Below, piece after piece: positions 53,062 to 62,232 of a stretch of DNA of 64,000 nt. Position 1 is the stretch's first letter; every line of letters starts with the position of its first letter. The DNA comes from Desulfosporosinus acididurans (GTDB taxonomy: Bacteria > Bacillota > Desulfitobacteriia > Desulfitobacteriales > Desulfitobacteriaceae). The position numbers and the translations under genes were made by a program. The notes beneath the pieces were generated by a model. The model saw only the letters and a program-made list of their open reading frames with translations. It searched no databases and was not told the DNA's origin. The stretch spans positions 310,001 through 374,000 of the forward strand of contig NZ_LDZY01000004.1 in the NCBI RefSeq assembly GCF_001029285.1. The letters are read 5' to 3'.

Positions 53062-53163
53062 TCTTGTTGGTTAGCCTTCTTCGATAAATTTTTGCTCCCA
53101 AGCATTTTAATTCTGTGGTTTGGTTAAAGTAAGAAGGGTTCAAATTTCAAGGAGGGGTTAACC

Positions 53164-53283
53164 ATGGATAATTTAGATAAAATACTTCAAGCTCAGGAGA
53201 AGGCTGAGCAAAATAAGAAACATCAGGGAAAAGGAAATCCTGATCGAAAGCTGCCCAATAAACAGCATAGTACCAACAAATAA
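53164..53283 (+). CDS. small basic hydrophilic protein, 39 aa
   Basis: ATG 53164 has a strong AAGGAGGGGTTAACC site. The product (MDNLDKILQAQEKAEQNKKH, then GKGNPDRKLPNKQHSTNK) is rich in Lys, Asn and Gln, with a short helix and a disordered tail. The composition resembles small spore-core or DNA/RNA-binding peptides, but no family is recognised. A terminator follows 70 bases on. Confidence 0.6.
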   Translation: MDNLDKILQAQEKAEQNKKHQGKGNPDRKLPNKQHSTNK

Positions 53284-53352
53284 CTATTAAGAGGATCTGA
53301 ACAATTAGGAGTTTTGATAAATAGTTATAGATAATATAAGCATAAAAAATTA

Positions 53353-53390
53353 GCCTGAGAGGACGTGCTGACGCCTTTCGGGCCTTTTCT
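53353..53390 (+). terminator. intrinsic terminator
   Basis: GCCTGAGAGG (53353-53362) pairs with CCTTTCGGGC (53374-53383), 10 bp with two wobbles, followed by CTTTTCT. Confidence 0.75.
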
Positions 53391-53460
53391 GCTTATCTCC
53401 CCCAAAAAACACTTGGGCAAATTACTATTATAGATTTATATTGTAGCAGCCCTGTCTTTT

Positions 53461-53490
53461 TATCCAATCGTAAGACTTCCACTTCAACTT
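53461..53490 (-). repeat. tail fragment of the dispersed repeat
   Basis: TATCCAATCGTAAGACTTCC then ACTTCAACTT is the reverse complement of the tail AAGTGGAAGTCTTACGATTG GATA found at 11781-11795 and 9333-9359 (with small changes). The hairpins are no longer complete. Confidence 0.65.
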
Positions 53491-53504
53491 ATGAAAAAAA
53501 GACA

Positions 53505-53540
53505 ACAGAAAAAAGAAAAGCTCTCGTCTGAGAGCCTTGG
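53505..53540 (-). terminator. terminator of the minus-strand 106-aa gene
   Basis: GCTCTC (53520-53525), GTCT, GAGAGC (53530-53535); read on the minus strand the stem is followed by TTTTCTTTTTTC. Confidence 0.85.
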
Positions 53541-53554
53541 GTATAAATTAAGTC

Positions 53555-53875
53555 CTATTCAACGTGGTCTAATATTAACTTTGTAACGCATTCCTCGCAA
53601 TTAAGGATTTCTTCAGAATTAGGTAAATTCTTTCTGACAGAGCAATCGGGGTGAATTTGCTCGCAAAGTCCACCATTAACGTTACCTTTAAACGATTGCA
53701 TTAAAGTAATTCCCCGGAACAATACTTCGCAACCCGCAATATTTTCAGTATCATCTGTCCAATCGTCAAAATCGGATAGTGCCTCTGCAACTTCGTTATA
53801 TTGGGTATATTCAGGATTATTCGCTTGGAATGGTTTTGCAACGACCCATATTTTATTAGGATTATCTTTCAACAT
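53555..53875 (-). CDS. hypothetical protein with clustered cysteines, 106 aa
   Basis: The first in-frame ATG (53890) is followed by GGAGGG, which is the ribosome binding site for the second ATG (53875), so the latter is used. The product has a beta-rich start (KIWVVAKPFQANNPEYTQY), an acidic middle (EALSDFDDWTDDTENIAGCE) and a C-terminal Cys set (LCEQIHPDCSV, LNCEECVTKL) that may bind metal. No family is recognised. It has its own terminator. Confidence 0.65.
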   Translation of the reverse strand: MLKDNPNKIWVVAKPFQANNPEYTQYNEVAEALSDFDDWTDDTENIAGCEVLFRGITLMQSFKGNVNGGLCEQIHPDCSVRKNLPNSEEILNCEECVTKLILDHVE

Positions 53876-54343
53876 ATTATGGCCCTCCATATTCTGACGT
53901 ACATAATGCAGTAAACTGACTCCAACGAATATTTTACCTTATATTCTGAATTGAGTCCATGTATTTTCTTACACAATCTTTTGGCAGGTGAATACTCTCG
54001 GTTCAATTACTATACTATTGGAAGTACAATTAGTTTATTGGTTAGGGATATTGTCAAATATTGAGAAAACAGGTATTATACTAAGAGCTCCCCGCGAGAA
54101 AGGATTAAATTTTATGGATCAGATAATGAAGGAACAAGGGGAGAAACAATAAAAATTACGAGAAAATTGATAGAATAATTGCTTAAATGTTCTGGGGATC
54201 TTTATATATTCTTTATGCTTTGCAGGTTGATATTTAGACAATTTTTATGGAGTTTTAGGCTATAATAAGTCAGCATTTGAATTTTGCTATTCTTTATATA
54301 ATTTGCCTTTTACGCGAAAGTTTTGTGTGCAGGTGATTCAATC
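53876..54343. other. intergenic region before kdpD
   Basis: About 470 bases. A promoter TTGTCA (54051-54056) with TATTAT (54074-54079) at 17-bp spacing faces kdpD. A 12-codon frame at 54114 is too short to support. I looked for a cyclic di-AMP (ydaO) riboswitch, common before potassium genes, and did not find its core. Confidence 0.5.
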
Positions 54344-57022
54344 ATGAAAGACCAGGGAAAACTGACTGTATTTCTGGGTGCGGCTGCCGGAGTGGGCAAG
54401 ACGTATGCCATGTTAGAAGCAGCAAGGGAACGATTAACCGCAGGTGTGGATGTGGTTGTTGGTTTCGTTGAAACTCATGGGCAGGCGGAAACTGAGGCTT
54501 TGCTTAAAGGCATTCCCGTGATCGCTAAAACCCAAGAATATCTGGGCAACCACTCTGAAGAAGTAGATTTAGACATCCTTTTAGCGCATCGACCTCAACT
54601 GGTAGTCGTTGATGAATTAGCCCACACAAATATCCCCGGATTGCGTCATAAGAAACGCTATCAGGATATCGAAGAGTTATTGATTTCAGGAATTGATGTC
54701 TATACCACATTGAATATTCAGCACCTAGAGAGTCTTAACGATGTTGTAGCTCAAATAACAGGAGTTACAGTAAAGGAGACCGTGCCTGATCGCATTCTGG
54801 AAATGGCTTCGCAAATTCAGATGGTGGATATTACACCTGGTGAGCTGATGCAGAGACTTAAAGAGGGCAAAGTTTATGTCCCCGGAGAAGCTGCAGAAGC
54901 GATTCAGAAATTCTTTCGTCCCGGAAATATTAATGCTTTGCGGGAAATGTCTTTGCGTTATACTGCCAAACGAGTGGACTGCCAGATGGAATTATATATG
55001 CGGAATCATGGTATTGCAGGTCCCTGGCCATCAGGAGAAAAGGTCATGGTATGTGTAAGTGGCAATCCTTTTTCTGTCAAACTGATTCGAACTGCGAAAA
55101 GAATGGCAGCACGGCAAAACGCAGAATGGTTGGCTGTCCATGTGGCTCTCCCAGGTAAAATGCCCCAGAATGAAGCTGAAAATGATAGTATTGAACAAAA
55201 CCTGCGTATGGCTGAAAAATTGGGCGCAGAAATTGTTACTCCTTATGGTGATGACATCGTTGAAGAACTTCTGAAATTGGCTCGTAAGCGTAATGTTTCT
55301 CAAGTTATTGTCGGGAAACCGGAACGAACTCGTTTTCGGGAATTATTGCATGGTTCTATAGTTGATAAAGTTATTCGCAAGAGTCATGGTATCAGTGTCC
55401 ACGTTATATCTGGGCGAAAGGAAGTATCAGAACGAGAACTGAAGCTTAAAACAATTGAAACGGATGACAATCCTTCTAAAAGTCGCATCTCCCCTCGATG
55501 GCCTTGGGCAACAGTACCTTATTTGATGTCCATTGTAATGATGATAGCTTTGACAGTTGCAGTGGCGCCTATCGAATCTTTTCTGGGTACGGTTAATATT
55601 CTCATGCTTTATTTGCTGCCTGTTCTTCTTATCGCGGCCCGCTGGGGTAAGTTACCTGCTGTTATTACCGCAGGGATGGGTGTAGTTAGCTTCGATTATT
55701 TCTTTGTGCCGCCTTTCTATACCTTTGGGGTCTATGATTTTCGTTATGTTATAAGTTTTGCTATTTTAATGTTTGCCGGTTTTGTTACTGGAACTCTCTC
55801 CGGTCGTTTAACAGATCAGATTAATTATTCCCGGCAGCGTGAGCAACAATCTTCTGCGTTATATTCTCTTAGCCGTGATCTAACAGCAGTTGATAAGTTA
55901 GAGAGAGTTTTGGACAGTATTGCCCGCAAGATTGGCGAAACGTTAGATGGTCAGGTTGTTATTTTGCTGCCTAATGAACGAAATAATTTAGTTATGGGCC
56001 AATGTTCAACGACGGATCATTTTATGACTGAAAGTGAAATGACAGTGGCCACTTGGGTCTATGAGAGAGGACAAAAAGCTGGAAAAGGAACCGAGACTTT
56101 AGGGACGGCCAAAGGATTGTATCTCCCTTTAGTTACTGAGCAAGGCACCCAAGGAGTATTGGGAATTTGTTTTTTTCAGCAAAAAGAAATCGTTAATCCT
56201 CAACAAATCCGTTTTTTAGATGCTTTTGCCGGTTTGGCTGCCCTGGCAATCAATCGCATAAAGTTAGCTGACGAAGCAAGACAAGCTCATACTTTAGCTG
56301 AATCTGAACGCCTGCGCACGGCTTTATTCAATTCTTTATCCCATGACTTAAGGACACCGCTATCCTCAATTATCGGTGCAGCCACAGGACTCTTGGAGGA
56401 CCATGATTCTGTCTATTCGCCGGATGCAAGAAATGATTTATTACAGACGATTTTGCAAGGTGCTGAAAGAATGAATCGCTTTGTCAATAATCTTTTGGAT
56501 ATGGCCCGGCTGGAAAGCGGAATGCTCAAACTGCATAAAGATTGGTGCGATATCCAGGATATTATTGGTGTGGCTATTAACCGTTTAGATATCGTTCTGG
56601 CTAAACGATTCCTTGATATAAAGATTCCAGCAGGGTTGCCCTTAGTCCAAGCGGATTATGCGTTGATAGAGCAAGTATTAGTCAACTTGCTGGACAATGC
56701 GGTTAAGTATTCGGAGCCGGCAAGCAAAATCCTCATTCGTGTCAAGCAAGTTGGACAAACCTTAGAAATTGCTGTAGCCAATCGGGGAAATCCTATTCCT
56801 GAAACAGATTTGAGTAAGGTATTTGACAAGTTCTATCGACTAAGCTCTCCGCTTCAAGTCAGTGGTTCAGGTTTAGGTTTGTCGATTTGCAAAGGAATTA
56901 TTGATGCTCATAATGGGGATATCTGGGCCGAAAATAATGAACTCGGCGGCGTAACCATTATCTTTAATTTACCCTTAGATTATGATCTCTCCGATCAAGT
57001 TCAAGTCGAAGGAGGAGATTAA
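54344..57022 (+). CDS. kdpD: potassium-sensing histidine kinase KdpD
   Basis: An 892-aa membrane sensor kinase. Domains in order: KdpD cytoplasmic domain with Walker A GAAAGVGKTYAMLEAA (residues ~13-28), a USP-like domain (~220-345, VIVGKPERTRFREL), four membrane helices (~385-495), a GAF-like region (~515-640), then HisKA with SHDLRTPLSS (His near 666) and a HATPase with LVNLLDNAVKYS and GSGLGLSI. It senses low potassium or turgor and phosphorylates KdpE. ATG 54344 follows CAGGTGA. kdpFABC does not follow; a KimA-like importer does. Confidence 0.94.
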   Translation: MKDQGKLTVFLGAAAGVGKTYAMLEAARERLTAGVDVVVGFVETHGQAETEALLKGIPVIAKTQEYLGNHSEEVDLDILLAHRPQLVVVDELAHTNIPGLRHKKRYQDIEELLISGIDVYTTLNIQHLESLNDVVAQITGVTVKETVPDRILEMASQIQMVDITPGELMQRLKEGKVYVPGEAAEAIQKFFRPGNINALREMSLRYTAKRVDCQMELYMRNHGIAGPWPSGEKVMVCVSGNPFSVKLIRTAKRMAARQNAEWLAVHVALPGKMPQNEAENDSIEQNLRMAEKLGAEIVTPYGDDIVEELLKLARKRNVSQVIVGKPERTRFRELLHGSIVDKVIRKSHGISVHVISGRKEVSERELKLKTIETDDNPSKSRISPRWPWATVPYLMSIVMMIALTVAVAPIESFLGTVNILMLYLLPVLLIAARWGKLPAVITAGMGVVSFDYFFVPPFYTFGVYDFRYVISFAILMFAGFVTGTLSGRLTDQINYSRQREQQSSALYSLSRDLTAVDKLERVLDSIARKIGETLDGQVVILLPNERNNLVMGQCSTTDHFMTESEMTVATWVYERGQKAGKGTETLGTAKGLYLPLVTEQGTQGVLGICFFQQKEIVNPQQIRFLDAFAGLAALAINRIKLADEARQAHTLAESERLRTALFNSLSHDLRTPLSSIIGAATGLLEDHDSVYSPDARNDLLQTILQGAERMNRFVNNLLDMARLESGMLKLHKDWCDIQDIIGVAINRLDIVLAKRFLDIKIPAGLPLVQADYALIEQVLVNLLDNAVKYSEPASKILIRVKQVGQTLEIAVANRGNPIPETDLSKVFDKFYRLSSPLQVSGSGLGLSICKGIIDAHNGDIWAENNELGGVTIIFNLPLDYDLSDQVQVEGGD

Positions 57023-57023
57023 C

Positions 57024-57707
57024 ATAGATACGAAAGGACATCGGATCTTAATCATCGATGATGAAACACAGATTCGCAGATTTCTGAGGGTCAGTTTAAC
57101 CAGTCATGGGTATGTGGTGAGAGAAGTAGGAACGGGCCAGGCCGGTATAGACGAAGTTGCCTTAAACAGTACAGATCTTGTGATTTTGGATTTAGGGCTG
57201 CCAGATATTAATGGAATTGACGTTCTCAATAAAATAAGAGAGTGGTCAAAGGTTCCAATCATCATTTTATCCGTTAAAGAACAGGAGGCGGATAAGATCA
57301 CTGCCCTGGACAATGGAGCGGATGATTATGTAACAAAGCCTTTCAGTATGGGTGAATTGCTGGCCCGAATGCGAGCAGCCTTACGTCATTCGGAAAGAGT
57401 TGAAGAAGAACCGATCTTAAAATTCAATGATTTAGTGCTTGATTTATCTCATCGCCAGGTCAGAGTATCTGAGAGCGAAATTAAGCTGACTCCGACGGAA
57501 TATGAGCTTATGAAAAATCTGGGATTAAATGCAGGTAAAGTTTTGACCCATAAATTTCTATTGCGAACTGTCTGGGGGCCGGCATACGAAAATGATACTC
57601 AGTATTTAAGAGTATTTATGGGGCAAATTCGCCGTAAAATTGAAATTGACCCCTCACGCCCCCGCCATATTATCACCGAACCAGGGGTAGGGTACCGATT
57701 ATTATAA
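57024..57707 (+). CDS. kdpE: response regulator KdpE
   Basis: An OmpR-type regulator of about 227 aa. The receiver has ILIIDDETQIRRFLR and the phospho-acceptor Asp in LVILDLGLPDING near residue 56, with Lys in VTKPFSMGELLARM; the C-terminal winged helix has LTPTEYELMKNLGLNAGKVL. The start is unusual: AGGAGG (57010-57015) lies 8 bases before ATA 57024, giving a normal KdpE N-terminus, whereas ATG 56982 is 42 bases upstream, inside kdpD, without a site. Either an ATA start or the longer form is used. Confidence 0.9.
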   Translation: MDTKGHRILIIDDETQIRRFLRVSLTSHGYVVREVGTGQAGIDEVALNSTDLVILDLGLPDINGIDVLNKIREWSKVPIIILSVKEQEADKITALDNGADDYVTKPFSMGELLARMRAALRHSERVEEEPILKFNDLVLDLSHRQVRVSESEIKLTPTEYELMKNLGLNAGKVLTHKFLLRTVWGPAYENDTQYLRVFMGQIRRKIEIDPSRPRHIITEPGVGYRLL

Positions 57708-57812
57708 AAATTATTTTAGTTTTTTTCTAGCAGCTGCATGGGTAAAAATGAAAAAAGAGAGACACTATAAAAAAGAAAGACACAATAAAGGAAAAGATCG
57801 GAGGGGAATAGT

Positions 57813-59726
57813 ATGGCTTCTGCCAGTAAAAAGTTATTTTGGTTAAAGCTAAGGACATTAATATTCGGGCATCCTCTTGAAACACAGAGTGCGGAAAGTC
57901 ATAAAATTGGAGTTTTCGGCGGGATTCCGGTCTTCGGATCTGATGTCATTTCTTCTCAGGGCTATGCTCCGGATGCAATATTATACGTGCTAATCTTAGC
58001 TGGAACTGCTGGTTATGCAGCGTCCATGAAGGTCACAGGTGCTATTGTATTGCTTCTTGCAAGCATTTTAATGCTCTACCGGCGTACTATTCAAAAATAT
58101 GCCCAAGGAGGAGGCTCCTACACTGTTGCCAATGCCTATTTGGGGGAAAAAGCAGGTTTGCTGGCCGGTGCGAGTCTGAGCATTGATTATATTCTTACAG
58201 TTGCAGTTAGCGTTAGTTCGGCCGTTGAGAATCTGACCGGAATCTTCCGTTGGTTGGAACCGACCCCCCATAAAGTTTTAGCAGATTGTATTATTATTAT
58301 TTTTATGACCGTGGTCAACTTACGGGGCCTTAAAGAATCAGCGAAACTTTTTGCTATACCTGTATATATGTATATCATCAGCATTTTTAGCCTGGTTGGG
58401 TTTGGCTTAATTAAGTATTTTATTTATGGAATTACTCCTATGCCCTATTCTCATGCTATCATTGCGGCAAATACTCAGAGTTTGACCTTATTTCTCTTTC
58501 TTAAAGCCATGGCAGCCGGTACAACGGCTTTAACGGGAACAGAGGCAGTAAGTAATGGTGTAACCGCTTTCAAAGCTCCTGCCCAGAAACGAGCCATTCA
58601 TACCTTATTTATCCTTGGTTCTATCGTCGCAGTCGGTCTAATAGGCTTGGTATTTCTGGCGAGTAAATATCATTTAGTCCCCAGTGATGACAATACAATC
58701 ATTAATCAACTCGGACTGTTAATTTTCGGCAGAACAATTATGTATTATATTTTAATGGCAGGTATCGGAATTATTTTGGTCATCGCAGCCAATACGCCTT
58801 TCGTGGGTTTGCCAATTCTCTTAAGTCTCATGGCTCGTGACGGGTATGCTCCCCGTTATTTCAAAAACTTAGGCGATCGTTTGGTTTATAGTGCAGGAAT
58901 TTGGACCTTGAGTATTATTGGAATTATATTAATCGTTATCTTTGATGGTGATACCCACAGCATGCTGCCCTTATATGCTATTGGCGTTTTTATCAGCTTT
59001 TCACTGACAGGCTTTGGTTTAGCTAAACATTGTATTGAGACTAGACCGAAGGGTTACTACAAAGATTTGATAATCTTTTTATTCGGCGGACTAATATCAT
59101 TTTTGGTCTTTATTATCTTCTTGATTACTAAATTTATGGAAGGTGCATGGTTAGTTGCCATAATCATTCCTTTACTTATGTTCTTCTTCCATGTTGTTTC
59201 GAAAGTTTACAAACGTGAAATTACCCTTATTAAACCAACTAAAGAAGACATCGAAGCATTTAATAAGGAGATTGCCAGAATTGCCAATCGTCGTTCTAAT
59301 GTTGAGCTTTCTGAATATCGGAGCAAGATCGTTATTCCTGTATTTGATTTAAACAGAATTGTTCTTAAGGCTCTTCAATACGGCTATGAGCTAACGCCCT
59401 TAATATCGGCTGTACACATAGCTTCGGATAAGGAAAGGGCTGAGAAACTCCAAAGACATTGGAAACAAAACAATATTCAAATCGATTTAGATATTGTAGA
59501 TTCTCCATATAGAGCTACGGTTCATGATTTGTTAGGTTACTTGGACACTCTCGAAAAAGACCCTAACTTTACAACAGTAACATTGGTCATTCCGGAATTT
59601 GTCCCGCCTAAGATATGGCAGAATTTCTTGCACAATCAGACGGGACAACTGATGAAGCTATTGCTTTTATTGCACAAGAACATTTTAGTAACAAGTGTTC
59701 CTTATCATACACCTGAGGAAGAATAA
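57813..59726 (+). CDS. kimA: KimA-like potassium importer (APC superfamily)
   Basis: A 637-aa transporter with about 12 membrane helices and a C-terminal cytoplasmic domain from about residue 470. It resembles Bacillus KimA along its length: SDVISSQGYAPDAILYVL, YAQGGGSYTVANAYLGEKAG, DYILTVAVSVSSAVENLTG, ALTGTEAVSNGVTAFK and the C-terminal HNQTGQLMKLLLL. KimA imports potassium with protons and is inhibited by cyclic di-AMP. Its place 105 bases after kdpDE suggests these control it. GATCGGAGGGGAA precedes ATG 57813. Potassium selectivity is inferred. Confidence 0.85.
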   Translation: MASASKKLFWLKLRTLIFGHPLETQSAESHKIGVFGGIPVFGSDVISSQGYAPDAILYVLILAGTAGYAASMKVTGAIVLLLASILMLYRRTIQKYAQGGGSYTVANAYLGEKAGLLAGASLSIDYILTVAVSVSSAVENLTGIFRWLEPTPHKVLADCIIIIFMTVVNLRGLKESAKLFAIPVYMYIISIFSLVGFGLIKYFIYGITPMPYSHAIIAANTQSLTLFLFLKAMAAGTTALTGTEAVSNGVTAFKAPAQKRAIHTLFILGSIVAVGLIGLVFLASKYHLVPSDDNTIINQLGLLIFGRTIMYYILMAGIGIILVIAANTPFVGLPILLSLMARDGYAPRYFKNLGDRLVYSAGIWTLSIIGIILIVIFDGDTHSMLPLYAIGVFISFSLTGFGLAKHCIETRPKGYYKDLIIFLFGGLISFLVFIIFLITKFMEGAWLVAIIIPLLMFFFHVVSKVYKREITLIKPTKEDIEAFNKEIARIANRRSNVELSEYRSKIVIPVFDLNRIVLKALQYGYELTPLISAVHIASDKERAEKLQRHWKQNNIQIDLDIVDSPYRATVHDLLGYLDTLEKDPNFTTVTLVIPEFVPPKIWQNFLHNQTGQLMKLLLLLHKNILVTSVPYHTPEEE

Positions 59727-59760
59727 GAGGAAAGACATTATTTTGACGAGTTATTTACCT

Positions 59761-59791
59761 GGGGCTGTTTTTCGGGACAGTCCCTTTTTTT
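59761..59791 (+). terminator. intrinsic terminator of the kimA-like gene
   Basis: GGGGCTGT (59761-59768) pairs with ACAGTCCC (59777-59784), one wobble, followed by seven T. Confidence 0.9.
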
Positions 59792-60053
59792 GGGGGGACG
59801 TAGGTATGAAAACTAGCAATAATCTATCACAGTAAATCGGGAAATACATGAGAATTAATGAGATGGAGCGGAGTATAGAAGCCGGCTGGGTGATTGACAC
59901 CTTTGCCGGCTTTTCTTTTGAAAATACATTATAAATTTACGGGAATAATAACTATTGCTTTTCGGTTTATTGCTTAAGAAGAATGATTTTCTTTGACTTT
60001 GAGTGATAACAGATTCGAAAAAATCAAAATCTATGAAATTAGGGGAGAATATT
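59792..60053. other. intergenic region with a second terminator-like hairpin
   Basis: AAGCCGGC (59879-59886) pairs with GCCGGCTT (59905-59912), with an inner GGTG/CACC pairing, and runs into TTCTTTTG. No gene lies between this hairpin and the previous terminator (only a 9-codon frame at 59806), so it may end a short RNA or regulate the permease downstream. Confidence 0.5.
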
Positions 60054-61520
60054 ATGGAGAATAAAGATAGAGGTATGTCTGCGGGGCATCTGACTATGAT
60101 GGCTTTAGGAAGCGTTATCGGGGGTTCGTTTTTCTTGGGAACATCGGTTGCAATGAATGCCGCAGGGCCTTCTATTTTACTATCCTTTATTTTCGCCGGA
60201 ATTCTAGTTTATTTTATCCTCTTCGCTTTGTCAGAAATGACGGTAGCTAATCCTTACGGCGGATCCTTTAGCACCTTTGCAGCGGAAGAGCTGGGTGAGG
60301 GGACGGGTTTTGTCGTAGGGTGGGTATACTGGACTGGTACAATTTTCTCTATGTCCAGTGAGGCTACGGCTATCCCAATTCTTTTGGGGCAATGGATTCC
60401 TAATCTACCCATAGGACTAATAGGAACCTTTCTTATCGTAGGCGTTACACTCTTAAATCTTCTTGGTTCACATTGGCTAAGCAGGCTTGAAAGTGGTCTC
60501 TCCTCAATAAAATTAATAGCTATTGTGTTTTTCATTATTTTAGGGATTGTTCTTATTGTAGGTATTATCCCAGGAACACGGCCGATTGGAGCCGGAGAAT
60601 TAGTACATGAGCCATTAATGCCCGGAGGACTGAAAGGAATCGCCGGTAGTATGCTAATTGTTATGTTTGCTTATGCCGGTTTTGAGATTATAGGTTTAGC
60701 TGCCTCAGAGGTCAAGAATCCACAAAAAACAATCCCGAAAGCGATTGCTTATACTGTCTTATCCCTTGTTGGGTTATATATTCTCTATGCAGCTGTCCTC
60801 TTGCCTTTAGTTCCTACAGCCGCACTCAGTGACAATATGAGCCCGATGGTTATGTCTCTTAATCGGAGAGGAATATTGTGGGCTGGCACTGCGCTTAATG
60901 GGGTGCTGATTTCTGCAAGCCTTTCTGCAATGTTGGCCGCAGTCTTTGGCCTAGGCCGCATGATTAGGTCTTTAAGCGACGAAAGACATGCTCCTAAGTG
61001 GCTGAGGGATAAGACTGAAGTTCCTTATCGCGGAATCTTATTTTCCGGTATGGCTATGCTCTTAGGGTTGGGGTTTGGCCACTTGTTTCCGAGAGTTTAC
61101 CTTGTCTTAATCACTTCCGGCGGCTTTGCTCTTCTTTTTACCTACGCAGTTATTATGGCTTGCCACATTCGTTTCCGGACAAAGAAAGGATGCCCTCCCC
61201 ATGGAAAATGCCAGATGCCTGGCTTTCCCTATACCTCTTGGTTTGCTTTAATCAGTATGATTTTGGTTTTTATTAGTATGCCGTTTATTCCGGGACAGAG
61301 CGCCGGACTGGTCACAGGTATTGTCATGGTCATAATCTATTCCCTCATCTATTTAGGGATGAGAATATTTAGAACTCAGATATCAGAAAAAAGCGTTTTA
61401 AAAAAACGGGGCTTAGCAATTGATCGTCATTATCAGAGAAATTTTTCCACTGAATTCTCTGAGGAATTGGCAACTGAAATACATGGTAAATCCAAGTGTG
61501 ATCATGAAAAAGAGAGGTAG
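60054..61520 (+). CDS. amino acid permease (APC superfamily)
   Basis: A 488-aa membrane transporter with 12 predicted helices. The first helix has MALGSVIGGSFFLGTSVAMN (substrate/ion-binding Gly-rich turn), followed by SEMTVANPYGGSFSTFAAEE and GWVYWTGTIFSMSSEATAIP, typical of the amino acid transporter (AAT) family. The substrate is not predictable. ATG 60054 follows AGGGGAG by 6 bases; the longer frame from 60003 lacks a site. The C-terminus is basic and cytoplasmic with CHIRFRTKKGCPPHGKCQ in a loop. Confidence 0.88.
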   Translation: MENKDRGMSAGHLTMMALGSVIGGSFFLGTSVAMNAAGPSILLSFIFAGILVYFILFALSEMTVANPYGGSFSTFAAEELGEGTGFVVGWVYWTGTIFSMSSEATAIPILLGQWIPNLPIGLIGTFLIVGVTLLNLLGSHWLSRLESGLSSIKLIAIVFFIILGIVLIVGIIPGTRPIGAGELVHEPLMPGGLKGIAGSMLIVMFAYAGFEIIGLAASEVKNPQKTIPKAIAYTVLSLVGLYILYAAVLLPLVPTAALSDNMSPMVMSLNRRGILWAGTALNGVLISASLSAMLAAVFGLGRMIRSLSDERHAPKWLRDKTEVPYRGILFSGMAMLLGLGFGHLFPRVYLVLITSGGFALLFTYAVIMACHIRFRTKKGCPPHGKCQMPGFPYTSWFALISMILVFISMPFIPGQSAGLVTGIVMVIIYSLIYLGMRIFRTQISEKSVLKKRGLAIDRHYQRNFSTEFSEELATEIHGKSKCDHEKER

Positions 61521-61558
61521 ATTAGATTCTCCTCTCTTTCCTTTATATCCCGGCGATC

Positions 61559-62041
61559 TTAGAAACAATGAACCCCGAGGGCACTCCATGTCTTCCTGCC
61601 AACAACTCCATCTTGAACTAATCCCATGCTTGATTGAAACGCGAGTACTGCTGTTTTAGTAATTGGCCCAAAAACTCCGTCAATCATTCCTGTGTAAAAT
61701 CCCTTTTGTTTTAATATCCCTTGAAGATTGATGACTGCCGGACCAGTAGTCCCTTCATAAAGAGTGGGACAGTGATCGATTGCCGGTGAGCCACAGTGCA
61801 CCCCGAGAGCGCTCCATGTATGCTTTCCCACGATTCCATCCTGAACCAAGTTGTTTTTCGCTTGAAACGATAATACTGCCGATTTTGTCTTTGGCCCAAA
61901 AACTCCATCAATTTTTCCTGGGGAATAACCGTTTGCCAGTAAGAGTTCCTGTAATTTTATAACATCATGACCTGTAGATCCTTCCTTTAAGACGGAGCAC
62001 GTAGAATCGTGTGAATGATCATAACCATGGCGGTGATTCAA
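61559..62041 (-). CDS. protein with two peptidoglycan-binding repeats
   Basis: A 160-aa protein made of a His-rich start (NHRHGYDHSHDS) and two PG_binding_1 repeats: GSTGHDVIKLQELLLANGYS to TWSALGVHC (about residues 18-82) and GTTGPAVINLQGILKQKGFY to the end. Both keep the DGVFGPxTKxAVxxFQ core. Such repeats bind cell-wall peptidoglycan. No signal peptide or catalytic domain is seen, so it may act in the spore or forespore wall. TTG 62041 is chosen since AGGAGGGA lies 9 bases before it; an ATG at 62065 precedes that site. Confidence 0.82.
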   Translation of the reverse strand: MNHRHGYDHSHDSTCSVLKEGSTGHDVIKLQELLLANGYSPGKIDGVFGPKTKSAVLSFQAKNNLVQDGIVGKHTWSALGVHCGSPAIDHCPTLYEGTTGPAVINLQGILKQKGFYTGMIDGVFGPITKTAVLAFQSSMGLVQDGVVGRKTWSALGVHCF

Positions 62042-62122
62042 AATTCCATCCCTCCTTTTTTGCATTGTATGTTAAGTTAAACATCTATGTTAAGGAGGGA
62101 CAATGTTATTTATAGTGTTTTT

Positions 62123-62166
62123 TATCCAATCGTAAGGCTCACTCTTCAAGTAGGAGTGGTTCTCCT
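62123..62166 (-). repeat. tail and one hairpin of the dispersed repeat
   Basis: TATCCAATCGTAAGG is the tail on the minus strand, followed by CACTCTTCAAGTAGGAGTGG, a decayed hairpin corresponding to CTCCCACTT/AAGTGGGAG. Confidence 0.65.
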
Positions 62167-62232
62167 TTATTCAATCTAAAGATGCCAAAAATAAGCGTTT
62201 TTCAGCTTCTTTAAAGATAATAAAAAGCAATA

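Noticed and set aside
54114-54152. 12-codon frame before kdpD
   Set aside because: Too short and without a convincing ribosome binding site.
53876-54343. Cyclic di-AMP riboswitch before kdpD or the kimA-like gene
   Set aside because: No matching core sequence in either intergenic region.
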